Source of the DNA: Altererythrobacter sp.
Lineage (GTDB): Bacteria; Pseudomonadota; Alphaproteobacteria; Sphingomonadales; Sphingomonadaceae
Assembly (NCBI GenBank): GCA_023260985.1
Contig: JALRKY010000080.1
Location: 1-64,000 of the forward strand
Reading direction: 5' to 3'
DNA: 64,000 bases
A program made the translations under genes and the position numbers. Positions 1 to 8,943 of this stretch are shown one piece after another. The notes below the pieces were generated by a model that was not told where the DNA came from, ran no database searches, and saw only the letters and a list, made by a program, of their open reading frames with translations. How positions within the stretch are numbered: the stretch's first letter is position 1; each line of letters starts with the position of its first letter.

Positions 1-1
1 C

Positions 2-598
2 TCGTATGAGCTTGTGTCGGACAATCTACTCGATCTGTCGCACGTCCAGTATCTCCATCCCGTCCTTACCCCGGAATCGGACCCCGATAGCTATTGGGAA
101 AATGATATCGTCCAGGACGGCGATGTGGTCACAACTACTTACAACGTGAGGCAAATCAAACCTACGCCATTCATCCGCCTGAATTGGCCGGACGCACCTG
201 AAAAAGTCGACAATATTGCCGGTGTCCGTTGGGAACCGCCCGCAGCGATGCTTTTGAAGGTGCACATGGAGTCAGCCTCTCCGGGCGACAATCGTTCTAT
301 GAAGACCTGGGGCGCGCATCTAGTTACCCCGGAAACCGAAACAACCTGCCACTACTTTTGGTCGTTCGCGCGCAATTTCCGCCACGAGGACCAAGAGTTC
401 AGCGACACATTGCGGGATACGATCAACTCGGTTTTCACCAATGAAGATGGTTGGATCATCGGTGAAATCCAGGCGAACATGGGGGGTGAGACCGACCTTA
501 TGTCACTGCGTCCAGTGGTCCTTCCAACGGACGAACCCGCTATTCGTGCCCGAAGGATCGTCAGAAAGCTGCTCAAGCAAGAGACGGCAGTTCATTAG
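2..598 (+). CDS. Rieske-type aromatic ring-hydroxylating oxygenase, C-terminal part (VanA-like); 5' end outside window
   Basis: Frame open from base 2 (SYELVSDNLLDLSHVQYLHP...), with the N-L-DLSH..-H motif of the oxygenase catalytic domain; listed ORF start at 14 is internal. Confidence 0.7.
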   Translation, partial: SYELVSDNLLDLSHVQYLHPVLTPESDPDSYWENDIVQDGDVVTTTYNVRQIKPTPFIRLNWPDAPEKVDNIAGVRWEPPAAMLLKVHMESASPGDNRSMKTWGAHLVTPETETTCHYFWSFARNFRHEDQEFSDTLRDTINSVFTNEDGWIIGEIQANMGGETDLMSLRPVVLPTDEPAIRARRIVRKLLKQETAVH

Positions 599-703
599 AA
601 ACGCTGACAACACGGACCACTCAGTGGGGGCCGGTCAATCGACCGCACAGCGCAATCATCAATATCCCACCTTAAAGGGGCACGTCATTTGCGAATAAAA
701 TGA

Positions 704-732
704 CGCCGCCCAATTGGGCGGCGCCTTTATTT
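704..732. terminator. Rho-independent terminator, possibly bidirectional
   Basis: GCCGCCC-AATT-GGGCGGC stem followed by GCCTTTATTT, between convergent genes. Confidence 0.65.
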
Positions 733-752
733 GCGACTGTGACTTTGTGAGA

Positions 753-1526
753 TTAGCGGTTTGCACCTCTTGCCAAGGTAGCGTTGTATACACGCTCGCT
801 GTTACATTCCATTATAGGATTAAACGTTTGGAACGCACGCATCCATCCACCTTCGTTAGCTATTATGTCCTCGAAGCGGCCCTTCTCTTGCATGTCAGGA
901 AACCATGTGGAGATTTTAACACCGTATTCATTATTAGGGTCTTCCCCGGCCCCTGGCAGATGGTAAGCAACGGTCGCCTTTACCTCGTTCTCGTCGAGAT
1001 ATTCAAACCACGATTTCTGTACGGCGAATAAATCAAGCACAGATTTTCCATCCTTGAAGGTGCAATCAGTAAAGTCCACGACCGCCGTGCTGCTTGGCGC
1101 AGTAGGCTGTGGCCGCACAATCATGCTGGTGCTGAGTGATTGGGAGCCGCAGGTCCAAACCTCATTGAATTCAGCTAGAAGTTCTCCGCCATTGGCGACC
1201 CAGTCGTCCTTGGCTTGACCCATTGCTTCAGCACTGGGGGATGCACCAAACCAAAACGCGGCCTTCCCGCCATTTAACTCGGAGTGATAATGAGGCGTTA
1301 GGACCCAAGCAAAATAATTGTTGAGGCCTCGCTCATTTGACCAGCTGTTCCATTTGGAAGCCACATCCATCAGGTCCACAAGAGATTTGCCGTCATTATA
1401 CTGACAGGCGATCGTCTCAACTTTGCCCCAGCTAGGTGCGGACATGTGGTCGTCTGCGGATACTGGTGCTGCTAACAGTGTTGCAGCCATAGCCGAAGCC
1501 GCCAAAAGATTTATTTTGAGTTTCAT
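753..1526 (-). CDS. secreted protein of unknown function with two internal homologous repeats
   Basis: Signal peptide MKLKINLLAASAMAATLLAAPVSA; repeats start CQYNDGKSLVDL and CTFKDGKSVLDL. Confidence 0.7.
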   Translation of the reverse strand: MKLKINLLAASAMAATLLAAPVSADDHMSAPSWGKVETIACQYNDGKSLVDLMDVASKWNSWSNERGLNNYFAWVLTPHYHSELNGGKAAFWFGASPSAEAMGQAKDDWVANGGELLAEFNEVWTCGSQSLSTSMIVRPQPTAPSSTAVVDFTDCTFKDGKSVLDLFAVQKSWFEYLDENEVKATVAYHLPGAGEDPNNEYGVKISTWFPDMQEKGRFEDIIANEGGWMRAFQTFNPIMECNSERVYNATLARGANR

Positions 1527-1561
1527 ATAAGTATACCCCCCAAAGATTCTCGAAATGCAAA

Positions 1562-2176
1562 CTAATTTTGAAAATCGTAGTACCCATCCAAAGGGATCAT
1601 TAAGTGATCGAAACCGGTGCCCTTAAACATCAAATAGGGCGCGCCGCTGGTAAAATCAGTAGTAGTATTCGCGATAGTGGAAACGTCTGCAGGCATCATC
1701 ATAAGATGGGGACCGCTAACGATCCAATGCGCCGCATTAGCTTCTTCGATAGACATAGCAGTGTGGTCAAAGTTGTCTGCACCCATGTCGCCATGGAGCA
1801 TCCACATCCAGCCATCGGTCTCTAAGGCAGGTTGTTCGCCTGCCATATAGGCCTTCATCCAAGCTTGAGCCGCTTCATCCGAGCAAGCCGGGACGGCCTC
1901 CCGAACAGTTGCATACCCAGTGACAGGCATTGTCATTGGACTAGCTGATTGGCATGTCCATCCGTTGGTGCCTTCTTGCAAAACCGTTCCATCAGGTGCG
2001 ATAACAGTTGCGTTTTCTCCGATGAATGAAGGAGCAGCTGTAGTAAGCGCCCATAAAATCCATTCACTTTCATTGTGCGCAACAGCGGGTTCCCCCGTAT
2101 CTACAGGAGCTTCTGCATTGTTAGCAGAGCACGCGGCAAGCAGGGTTGCGCTAAACGCAATGATTGTCTTTTTCAT
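1562..2176 (-). CDS. putative lipoprotein of unknown function
   Basis: Start MKKTIIAFSATLLAACS with lipobox LAAC; ORF extends to 2206 but this ATG fits better. Confidence 0.65.
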   Translation of the reverse strand: MKKTIIAFSATLLAACSANNAEAPVDTGEPAVAHNESEWILWALTTAAPSFIGENATVIAPDGTVLQEGTNGWTCQSASPMTMPVTGYATVREAVPACSDEAAQAWMKAYMAGEQPALETDGWMWMLHGDMGADNFDHTAMSIEEANAAHWIVSGPHLMMMPADVSTIANTTTDFTSGAPYLMFKGTGFDHLMIPLDGYYDFQN

Positions 2177-2266
2177 ACGAGATCTCCCTGACTTTCTATA
2201 TCCCAATATTTTTCATGAAATGAAAATTATTTGGAAATCGATTTTTGTGAAAATGTGCTGATCTAA

Positions 2267-2701
2267 TCAGAGTTTTAATTCGGATACGTCAAATCTCGCT
2301 GTCTTATTGATGAAATCTATTTCACCAATAGCCAAATTAAGTTTACCATTTGATACCGCATCGAAAGTATAAAGCTTAAATACCGTTCCAGATTTCACCC
2401 AAACACCTTGGAGGGTGGCCGTTACTACCTCCTCTCCATTTTGCGTCCAAGCGAACCCTGTGAATTCGCCCATGCTGGCTAAATCCTGTTTGCTCGTAAA
2501 ATCATATGACAAATAAACGCGGCCATAGGGACCTGCCTCTCCAGACAGCGAGGCTTTGAATGTTTCTGCATCAACATCCACAGCATCAATTTCGAATTCA
2601 GCCACGAATTGCTCATTAACATCAAATGATCGCGCCAAGGCCGCAGAGCCCGACATTGCAGTTAAAAGCAAAGTTGCCAATATAACTGATAGAAAACGCA
2701 T
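2267..2701 (-). CDS. secreted protein of unknown function
   Basis: 144 aa ORF with signal peptide MRFLSVILATLLLTAMSGSAALA. Confidence 0.65.
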   Translation of the reverse strand: MRFLSVILATLLLTAMSGSAALARSFDVNEQFVAEFEIDAVDVDAETFKASLSGEAGPYGRVYLSYDFTSKQDLASMGEFTGFAWTQNGEEVVTATLQGVWVKSGTVFKLYTFDAVSNGKLNLAIGEIDFINKTARFDVSELKL

Positions 2702-2910
2702 TTGACGCTCCTTCGTTTAAGATATTGAAATTTAAAAATATATCTTGTTTGATTTCAAAATTGATTCGAGAGGCTAAGAGATAAATATTTCATGTCAATA
2801 ACAATTTTATGTTCACTTTTTGTTTGGAGCGCGTCCACAACTGAGATCATTCGGGCCAGCAAAGCTTCGCGAACTGATTTTATGTTAAGTGGGTGGCTGA
2901 AGCTGGGTCG

Positions 2911-3375
2911 TTAGCGGACTTTGGGTTTTCTGCCTCTCGTTCTTTGTGATCCGGACACTACCGTATCGAGAGAGAACATCAGGTCCTCCGCCTCGTGAAA
3001 AAATACAGACATCGCGTGCCGCTCAGCCTTGGCCTCAAGCGTTTCTTGTCCGTGTCTATACTGCAAATGGTTTGCGCCCTTCCTGATCGTCTCAGGCTTT
3101 CTAGCGCCGTGGTATCGGCAGGTCTTACACCCCCATGCAGCGGGGTTCTTGCAGCGTTCTTTGGTACGCTTGGATTTGGCCTCACGACGCGCAGTTCCTA
3201 AAAGCCCGCGGCTCACTTTCCACAACGTATGCCCCGCCGTTAACCCGCCCTCCCCCGGGGGGGGGTAAAGGACGATAGGGTGGTGGAATAGATCGCCTTC
3301 TTCGGTGAGCGAGACCTCAAATCTCCAGGCGGTTAGACGGCTCGCCGAAGCGCAAACAACGGCTGACTGCGACAC
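2911..3375 (-). CDS. small protein with CRYHGARKPETIR...YRHGQETLEAKAER motif (HGG/HGA-type, often near mobile elements)
   Basis: ORF with CKNPAAWGCKTCRYHGARKPETIRKGANHLQYRHGQETLEAKAER; start uncertain (a G9 run lies in the N-terminal part). Confidence 0.45.
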   Translation of the reverse strand: MSQSAVVCASASRLTAWRFEVSLTEEGDLFHHPIVLYPPPGEGGLTAGHTLWKVSRGLLGTARREAKSKRTKERCKNPAAWGCKTCRYHGARKPETIRKGANHLQYRHGQETLEAKAERHAMSVFFHEAEDLMFSLDTVVSGSQRTRGRKPKVR

Positions 3376-3435
3376 CTTATTTTACAGGATTTTTACAGGA
3401 AGAAGGCCGGTCTAGCGCCTAACTAATTGAAAAAT

Positions 3436-3512
<77 letters not shown>

Positions 3513-3859
3513 GTGGCGCGGTCAGCGACAAGCGAGCGGCGCGCTTAGCAAAGCACCGTCCCACCTGCCAGCCGAAAATCGCGCGCCCTTGCCGGTCGCG
3601 GTTAACGCAGCAGCCCCGCGCATTAGGGATTTGGCAATTCTGGCCCGCTACTCCGGCAGGGCCTCGTCGCGCTGCGCACGATCCGTGCGCGGGGCCAGGA
3701 GACCAACGCCCCGGCGCTGGCGCTTTGGCGCGAATTCCATGCCCTGCGCTCGGCGCTGCTCAGCCTGCCAATCGATGCCCAGGCTGAGGCCGAAACCGCA
3801 AATCCGCAGGTCGCCTCCTGAAGCTTGACCGTGTTCGTGATCTGTTCCAGTCTGGCCCG

Positions 3860-4363
3860 ATGCCGACGCCCCTGATCACCAATCCCGATTCGCCACCATC
3901 GACAGTGTACGACGCGGCAGCGGTCGCGCGCGGCGTCGGGCGGCTGTTCGCGCGCAACGACATCTGGTGCCTCACCGAAATGCCGCTGCGTAATGGCCGC
4001 CGCGCCGATCTGATGGGAGTCGATGCCAAGGGGCAGATCGTAATCGTGGAGATCAAGGTCGCGCGCGGCGATTTGCTGGGCGATACGAAATGGGGCGAAT
4101 ATCTCGATTTCTGCGACCGGTTCTTCTGGGCCCTGCCCCCCTCGCTCGACCGCGCCCCGCTGGAAGGGGAGGCATTCCGCCCCGATTGCTGCGGCGTGAT
4201 CGTGGCCGATGGCTATGATGCGGAGATATTGCGCCCGGCCCCGCTGCAGCCGCTCAACGCTGCACGTCGGAACAAGGAGTTGCAGCGGCTAGCCCGTGCT
4301 GCGCTGCGCCGCCATGCCGGGCTGATCGATCCGCTCTGCGCGAAACTGTCTGGCGCGCAATAA
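3860..4363 (+). CDS. mmcB: MmcB family DNA repair protein (PD-(D/E)XK-like)
   Basis: 167 aa; RADLMGVDAKGQIVIVEIKVARGDLLGDTKWGEY..CDRFFWA typical of MmcB. Confidence 0.85.
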   Translation: MPTPLITNPDSPPSTVYDAAAVARGVGRLFARNDIWCLTEMPLRNGRRADLMGVDAKGQIVIVEIKVARGDLLGDTKWGEYLDFCDRFFWALPPSLDRAPLEGEAFRPDCCGVIVADGYDAEILRPAPLQPLNAARRNKELQRLARAALRRHAGLIDPLCAKLSGAQ

Positions 4364-4424
4364 ACCCTGCACTCGCGGCTTCTAACCCGTCGCAATTTGC
4401 GATTACAGCGGCTAGAACGCCCCC

Positions 4425-5144
4425 ATGCTGATCGCACTCGCCATTGCTGCATTGTCGATGACGGCAATCGTCGCATTGCGCTATTTCGCCAGCAGTGGGT
4501 TCTTCGCCTGGCTCGCCGGACGCAAGCGCCCTGGCCAATATGCTGCGCTGGGCGCGCAGATCCGCCGCGAGATCGGCTGGTCGCTGGCCTCAGCGGCAAT
4601 CTATGGCGTGCCCGCAGGGCTGGTGGCCTGGGCCTGGCAGAATCTGGGCTGGACGAAGATTTACAGCGAAATCGGCGCGTACCCCCTGTGGTATCTGCCG
4701 CTTTCGCTGCTCATCTATCTCTTCGCGCATGACACGTGGTTCTATTGGACCCACCGCTGGATGCATGCGCCACGGCTGTTCCGTCTGGCGCATTCAGTCC
4801 ATCATGCCAGTCGCCCCCCGACGGCATGGGCCGCGATGAGCTTCCATCCGCTCGAAGCGATTACCGGTGCCGTGGTGATCCCCGCGCTGGTATTCGTGGT
4901 GCCGATCCATCTAAGCGTGCTGGCGTTGGTGCTAACAATAATGACGGTAATGGGCGTCACCAACCATATGGGGTGGGAAATGTTCCCGCGCTGGCTTATC
5001 CGCTCGCGGATTGGCGATTGGGTGATCACTGCGAGCCATCACCAGCGCCATCATGAAGAGTATCGCTGCAATTATGGCCTTTATTTCCGCCTTTGGGACC
5101 GGGTATGCGGCACCGACCGCGGATTGACGGAGAAATTCGGATGA
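4425..5144 (+). CDS. sterol desaturase / fatty acid hydroxylase family protein
   Basis: His motifs HDTWFYWTHRWMH, HSVHH, HHQRHH. Confidence 0.85.
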   Translation: MLIALAIAALSMTAIVALRYFASSGFFAWLAGRKRPGQYAALGAQIRREIGWSLASAAIYGVPAGLVAWAWQNLGWTKIYSEIGAYPLWYLPLSLLIYLFAHDTWFYWTHRWMHAPRLFRLAHSVHHASRPPTAWAAMSFHPLEAITGAVVIPALVFVVPIHLSVLALVLTIMTVMGVTNHMGWEMFPRWLIRSRIGDWVITASHHQRHHEEYRCNYGLYFRLWDRVCGTDRGLTEKFG

Positions 5145-5590
5145 ATCGCATCGCCGTCTTTGGCCTTGCGGCTGTCGCTGCCGCCTTCTTGCCTGGGGCC
5201 ACCCCCCCGAAGGCCGGCGAAATTGCCGTTACAGTAACCGACCTGCGCTCAGCAAAGGGCGCTGTACGGGCTTGCCTGACCTCGCGGGCAGACGGGTTTC
5301 CCAGATGCCGTCAGGATGCCGCGGCACTTGAGACCGTAGTGCCGGCCGCGAACGGCAGGGTCCAGTTCATCTTCACCAATGTGAAGCCTGGCCGCTATGC
5401 CGTGGCGGTTTTGCATGACGAGAATGGGAATGGCAAGGCCGACCGCGCGCTGGGAATGATGCCCAAGGAAGGCTTCGGCTTCTCGCGCGACGCCAAGGTC
5501 ACCACAGGGCCGCCAAAGTTTGACGCCGCCGCTTTCGACTATGGCGGCGAAGCCTCCACCCTGTCTATCCGCATGCGCTACATGCTCTGA
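5141..5590 (+). CDS. DUF2141 domain-containing secreted protein
   Basis: Signal peptide; VTDLRSAKGAVRACLTSRADGFP...GRYAVAVLHDENGNGKAD...MPKEGFGFSRDAK; ATGA overlap with upstream gene. Confidence 0.8.
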   Translation: MNRIAVFGLAAVAAAFLPGATPPKAGEIAVTVTDLRSAKGAVRACLTSRADGFPRCRQDAAALETVVPAANGRVQFIFTNVKPGRYAVAVLHDENGNGKADRALGMMPKEGFGFSRDAKVTTGPPKFDAAAFDYGGEASTLSIRMRYML

Positions 5591-5714
5591 TCGGCCCCGG
5601 CCGCGACTTGGCGTCACGCCGCCGTTGAACCGCGGCATCATGCTTTTCTGCGCAGCTTAAAGGTAAGTTTACCATGTCGCGCCAAAACCAATGGCTGGCT
5701 CACTAGTCAGGAGC

Positions 5715-5846
5715 ATGATTGGGCCATGGGTAGCTTGCGCGGCAGCTTCGATACGCCGGACCGAAGATGGCGAAATAGTGGTGCTGGGCGAAATCGAGCA
5801 AGACATCCCGCTGATCGAACGCGCCGCTCGCAAATTGCTCGGCTGA
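5715..5846 (+). CDS. possible 43 aa small protein
   Basis: ATG frame MIGPWVACAAASIRRTEDGEIVVLGEIEQDIPLIERAARKLLG; coding-like composition only. Confidence 0.25.
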   Translation: MIGPWVACAAASIRRTEDGEIVVLGEIEQDIPLIERAARKLLG

Positions 5847-5917
5847 TCCGACGCGGCGTCGCCGGGCGCAGACACTTCGCGCTAGCCAGCCGCAGCGGTG
5901 CGGGATAGAACGCGCCA

Positions 5918-6856
5918 ATGTCTGTTCGGGCAAGGCGCGCGATGATCTGGATCCTTGGAGCCGTGCTGGCGATTGTTTGCTCGCTCGCCGTCGCGCTGCT
6001 GATTGCAATACGAATCAACGGCGCGGCGGTACTCGACCGGGTCGATCGCATTACCGGGGGCTCGCGCGAAGTTGAGTTGCTCGAACAGGCACGCTTCGGT
6101 CCGGGCGTCAGGCAAGTGCTCGACGTTTACGGAACCGCTGCAAACGCATCCGAACCGCGACCCGTGCTGCTCTTCCTCCACGGTGGCGGCTGGAACAGCG
6201 GGGATCCCGCCGATTACGGCTTCATAGGCCGCGCCTTCGCACCCGAAGGCTTCGTGGTCGTAACCGCCGGATACCGCCTGCATCCCGAAGCAGTGTTCCC
6301 CGCCATGCTCGAGGATACCGCCAGCGCAATCGCCTGGACCCGCGTCAATATAGCGCGGCTGGGCGGCGATCCCAGCCGGATCGTGCTCGCGGGCCATTCG
6401 GCGGGCGCATACAATGCGGCGATGAGCACGCTCGACCGACAGTGGCTGGCGCGCGAAGGGCTGGGCCCCGATGCCATCGCCGGAGTGATCGGCCTCGCCG
6501 GTCCGTATGACTTCTTCCCCTTCACCAGTGATTCCGCGCGCAACGCCTTCGGCCACGTTCCCGATGGCGAGACCACCCAGCCGATCCGTTTCGCGCACCC
6601 TGGCGCCCCGCCAATGCTGCTGCTGCATGGCGACAAGGACACTGTAGTTCGGCCGCGCAACAGCCACGCGCTTGCCACCAAGCTCGAGGCGGTCGGCGCC
6701 CGCACCACTACCCGGATCTACGCCGGGATGGACCACACCGACGTGCTGATTTCCCTCGCCAGCCCGTGGCGTGGAAGGCGTCCAGTGCTGGGCGACATGG
6801 TGGAATTCGCGCGATCGGTGCGTGCTTCAGTTCCGGTTCAGGACAAAATTGGCTAG
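5918..6856 (+). CDS. alpha/beta hydrolase (esterase)
   Basis: HGGGW oxyanion motif, GHSAGAYNA nucleophile elbow, GMDH near C-terminus. Confidence 0.85.
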   Translation: MSVRARRAMIWILGAVLAIVCSLAVALLIAIRINGAAVLDRVDRITGGSREVELLEQARFGPGVRQVLDVYGTAANASEPRPVLLFLHGGGWNSGDPADYGFIGRAFAPEGFVVVTAGYRLHPEAVFPAMLEDTASAIAWTRVNIARLGGDPSRIVLAGHSAGAYNAAMSTLDRQWLAREGLGPDAIAGVIGLAGPYDFFPFTSDSARNAFGHVPDGETTQPIRFAHPGAPPMLLLHGDKDTVVRPRNSHALATKLEAVGARTTTRIYAGMDHTDVLISLASPWRGRRPVLGDMVEFARSVRASVPVQDKIG

Positions 6857-6868
6857 CACTGCAGCAAC

Positions 6869-8224
6869 ATGCGCCTGTTCTGCCATTTCGTCGCCTTCCT
6901 TGCCGCGCTGCTGCTGACGGTCCAGCCCGCCGCCGCGCAATCGGTGCTGCGCGATGCGGAGACCGAAGCCATGCTCGAGGACATGGCCGCACCGCTGGTG
7001 AGAGCTGCCGGGCTGGATCCGGGCAATGTCGACATCGTGCTGATCAATAACCCCAGCATCAACGCCTTCGTCGCCGGCGGGCAGATCGTCTACATCCACA
7101 GCGGGCTGATCAACGCAGCCGACACCGCCAATGAAGTGCAGGGTGTGATCGCACACGAACTGGGCCACATTACCGGCGGCCATATCGTGCGTTTCGACGA
7201 AGGCATGGCTGCGGCGAGCAACATCTCCATCCTGAGCCTGCTTCTGGGCGTCGGCGCCGCACTCGCGGGAGCGGGTGAGGCTGCGATCGGCATCATGCAG
7301 GCTGGGCAGCGCGCCGCGCTTGGCAAATTCCTGGCCTTCAGCCGCGTGCAGGAATCCTCGGCCGACGCGGCAGGCGCCGAGTTTCTTTCCAAGGCCGGCA
7401 TTTCGGGGCGCGGATCGCTGGCCTTTTTCGGCAAGCTGCAGAGCCTCGAGTTCCGCTATGGTGTGAGCCAGGACGACGATGCCGCCTTCACCCGCACTCA
7501 CCCGCTTTCGGGCGACCGCATCGCGAGATTGCGCGAGGCTTATATAGTCGACCCGGCGTGGAATGCGCCCGACGATCCCCGGCTGCAGGCGCGCTTCGAG
7601 CGGGTCAAGGCCAAGCTCTATGGCTATCTTTCCGAGCCGCAGAGGACCCTCGCGGCCTATCCCAAATACGATACAAGCGTCCCCGCGCGCTATGCCCGCG
7701 CCTATGCCTATCACAAGGGCGCGCTGATCGATGACGCTTTGGCAGAGGCCGAAGGGCTGCTCGCAACCGATCCGGAAAATCCCTATTTCCTAGAGCTGGC
7801 GGGCCAGGTCCTGCTGGAATCGGGCAATCCCGAAGGCGCGCTACCCTATCTCCGCAAAGCCACCGAGAATAGCTCCAGCCAGCCATTGATCGCGGCCATG
7901 TTCGGCCATGCGCTGATTGCGACAGAAGACCAATCGCGCTTCGAGGAAGCGGAAAAAGTGCTCAGGGCAGCCGTCGTGCGCGACCGCCTCAATCCCTTCG
8001 CCTGGTACCAGCTCGGCGTGGTCTATGCCGCGCGCGGCGACATGCCCCGGGCACGGCTCGCCAGCGCCGAACAGCAGGTAATGAGCCGCCGCTATCCCGA
8101 GGCACTGCGCAACGCACAGGCCGCCGAAATGGGGCTGGAGCGCGGCACGCCCGACTGGATCCGTGCGCAGGATATCGCACTGCAGGCCCGCGCCGAGCTT
8201 GAGCGCATGCGGGATCGAAAGTGA
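6869..8224 (+). CDS. M48 family metalloprotease with TPR-like C-terminal region (BepA-like)
   Basis: HELGHITGGH zinc motif, ESSADAAG, TPR-like region. Confidence 0.9.
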   Translation: MRLFCHFVAFLAALLLTVQPAAAQSVLRDAETEAMLEDMAAPLVRAAGLDPGNVDIVLINNPSINAFVAGGQIVYIHSGLINAADTANEVQGVIAHELGHITGGHIVRFDEGMAAASNISILSLLLGVGAALAGAGEAAIGIMQAGQRAALGKFLAFSRVQESSADAAGAEFLSKAGISGRGSLAFFGKLQSLEFRYGVSQDDDAAFTRTHPLSGDRIARLREAYIVDPAWNAPDDPRLQARFERVKAKLYGYLSEPQRTLAAYPKYDTSVPARYARAYAYHKGALIDDALAEAEGLLATDPENPYFLELAGQVLLESGNPEGALPYLRKATENSSSQPLIAAMFGHALIATEDQSRFEEAEKVLRAAVVRDRLNPFAWYQLGVVYAARGDMPRARLASAEQQVMSRRYPEALRNAQAAEMGLERGTPDWIRAQDIALQARAELERMRDRK

Positions 8225-8943
8225 ATTCGAACAGGGGCAAGATGGCCGACAATTTCAAGACTTCGCTTCGCACCGCCGCGCTGGCGTTGCTGTTCGGCTT
8301 CGCTGGCGCCGCGATCTGGTCCTATTCGGGCCTCGGCGACGCGCGCACCAAAAGCTATCTCCTCGCCAATCCCGACATCCTGCCGCAAATGGCCGAAGCC
8401 TATCAGTCGCGCCAGGCGAAGGACCGTTTGGCGGGGATTTCGGTGCAGGTCATGACGCCTTTCCCCGGCGCGATACTGGGCAATCCCGATGGCTCGAAAG
8501 TGCTGGTCGAGTTCACCGACTACAATTGCCCCTATTGCGCGATGAGCCAGGCCGACGTGCACCGGCTGGTCGAATCCGACCCCGAAGTGAAGATCGTCAT
8601 TCGCGAATGGTCGATCTTCCAGGGCAGCGAAGTCGCGTCGCAAATGGCGCTGGCAGCTGCGAAGCAGGGCAAATACGCCGCCTTCCATGACGCCATGTTC
8701 CGGCTTGGCCCGGTTTCGCCCGAAAGCGTGGAGGCAGCCGCGCGCGAAGCCGGGCTCGACCTGGAGCGCGCGCGTGCCGACGCAGCCTCGCACGAAGTGG
8801 CGCAGGAACTCGCGCGGAATCACGAACTGGCCGGCCGGCTGGGCTTTTCCGGCACGCCCAGCTGGGTAACAAAAGATAGCGCCTTCGAAGGCGCAGTGGG
8901 ATATGGCGCGCTCAAGGAGGCGCTTGAGCCCGGCGACAGCTGA
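8221..8943 (+). CDS. DsbA family / thioredoxin-fold oxidoreductase
   Basis: FTDYNCPYCAMSQAD active site (CPYC), GTPSWV; start GTG 8221 or ATG 8242. Confidence 0.9.
   Translation: MNSNRGKMADNFKTSLRTAALALLFGFAGAAIWSYSGLGDARTKSYLLANPDILPQMAEAYQSRQAKDRLAGISVQVMTPFPGAILGNPDGSKVLVEFTDYNCPYCAMSQADVHRLVESDPEVKIVIREWSIFQGSEVASQMALAAAKQGKYAAFHDAMFRLGPVSPESVEAAAREAGLDLERARADAASHEVAQELARNHELAGRLGFSGTPSWVTKDSAFEGAVGYGALKEALEPGDS

Noticed and set aside
3253-3266. C5G9 homopolymer run within the HGA-motif gene
   Set aside because: Considered as phase-variable tract, but the gene start is uncertain and the run may lie upstream of the true start or be a sequencing artefact.
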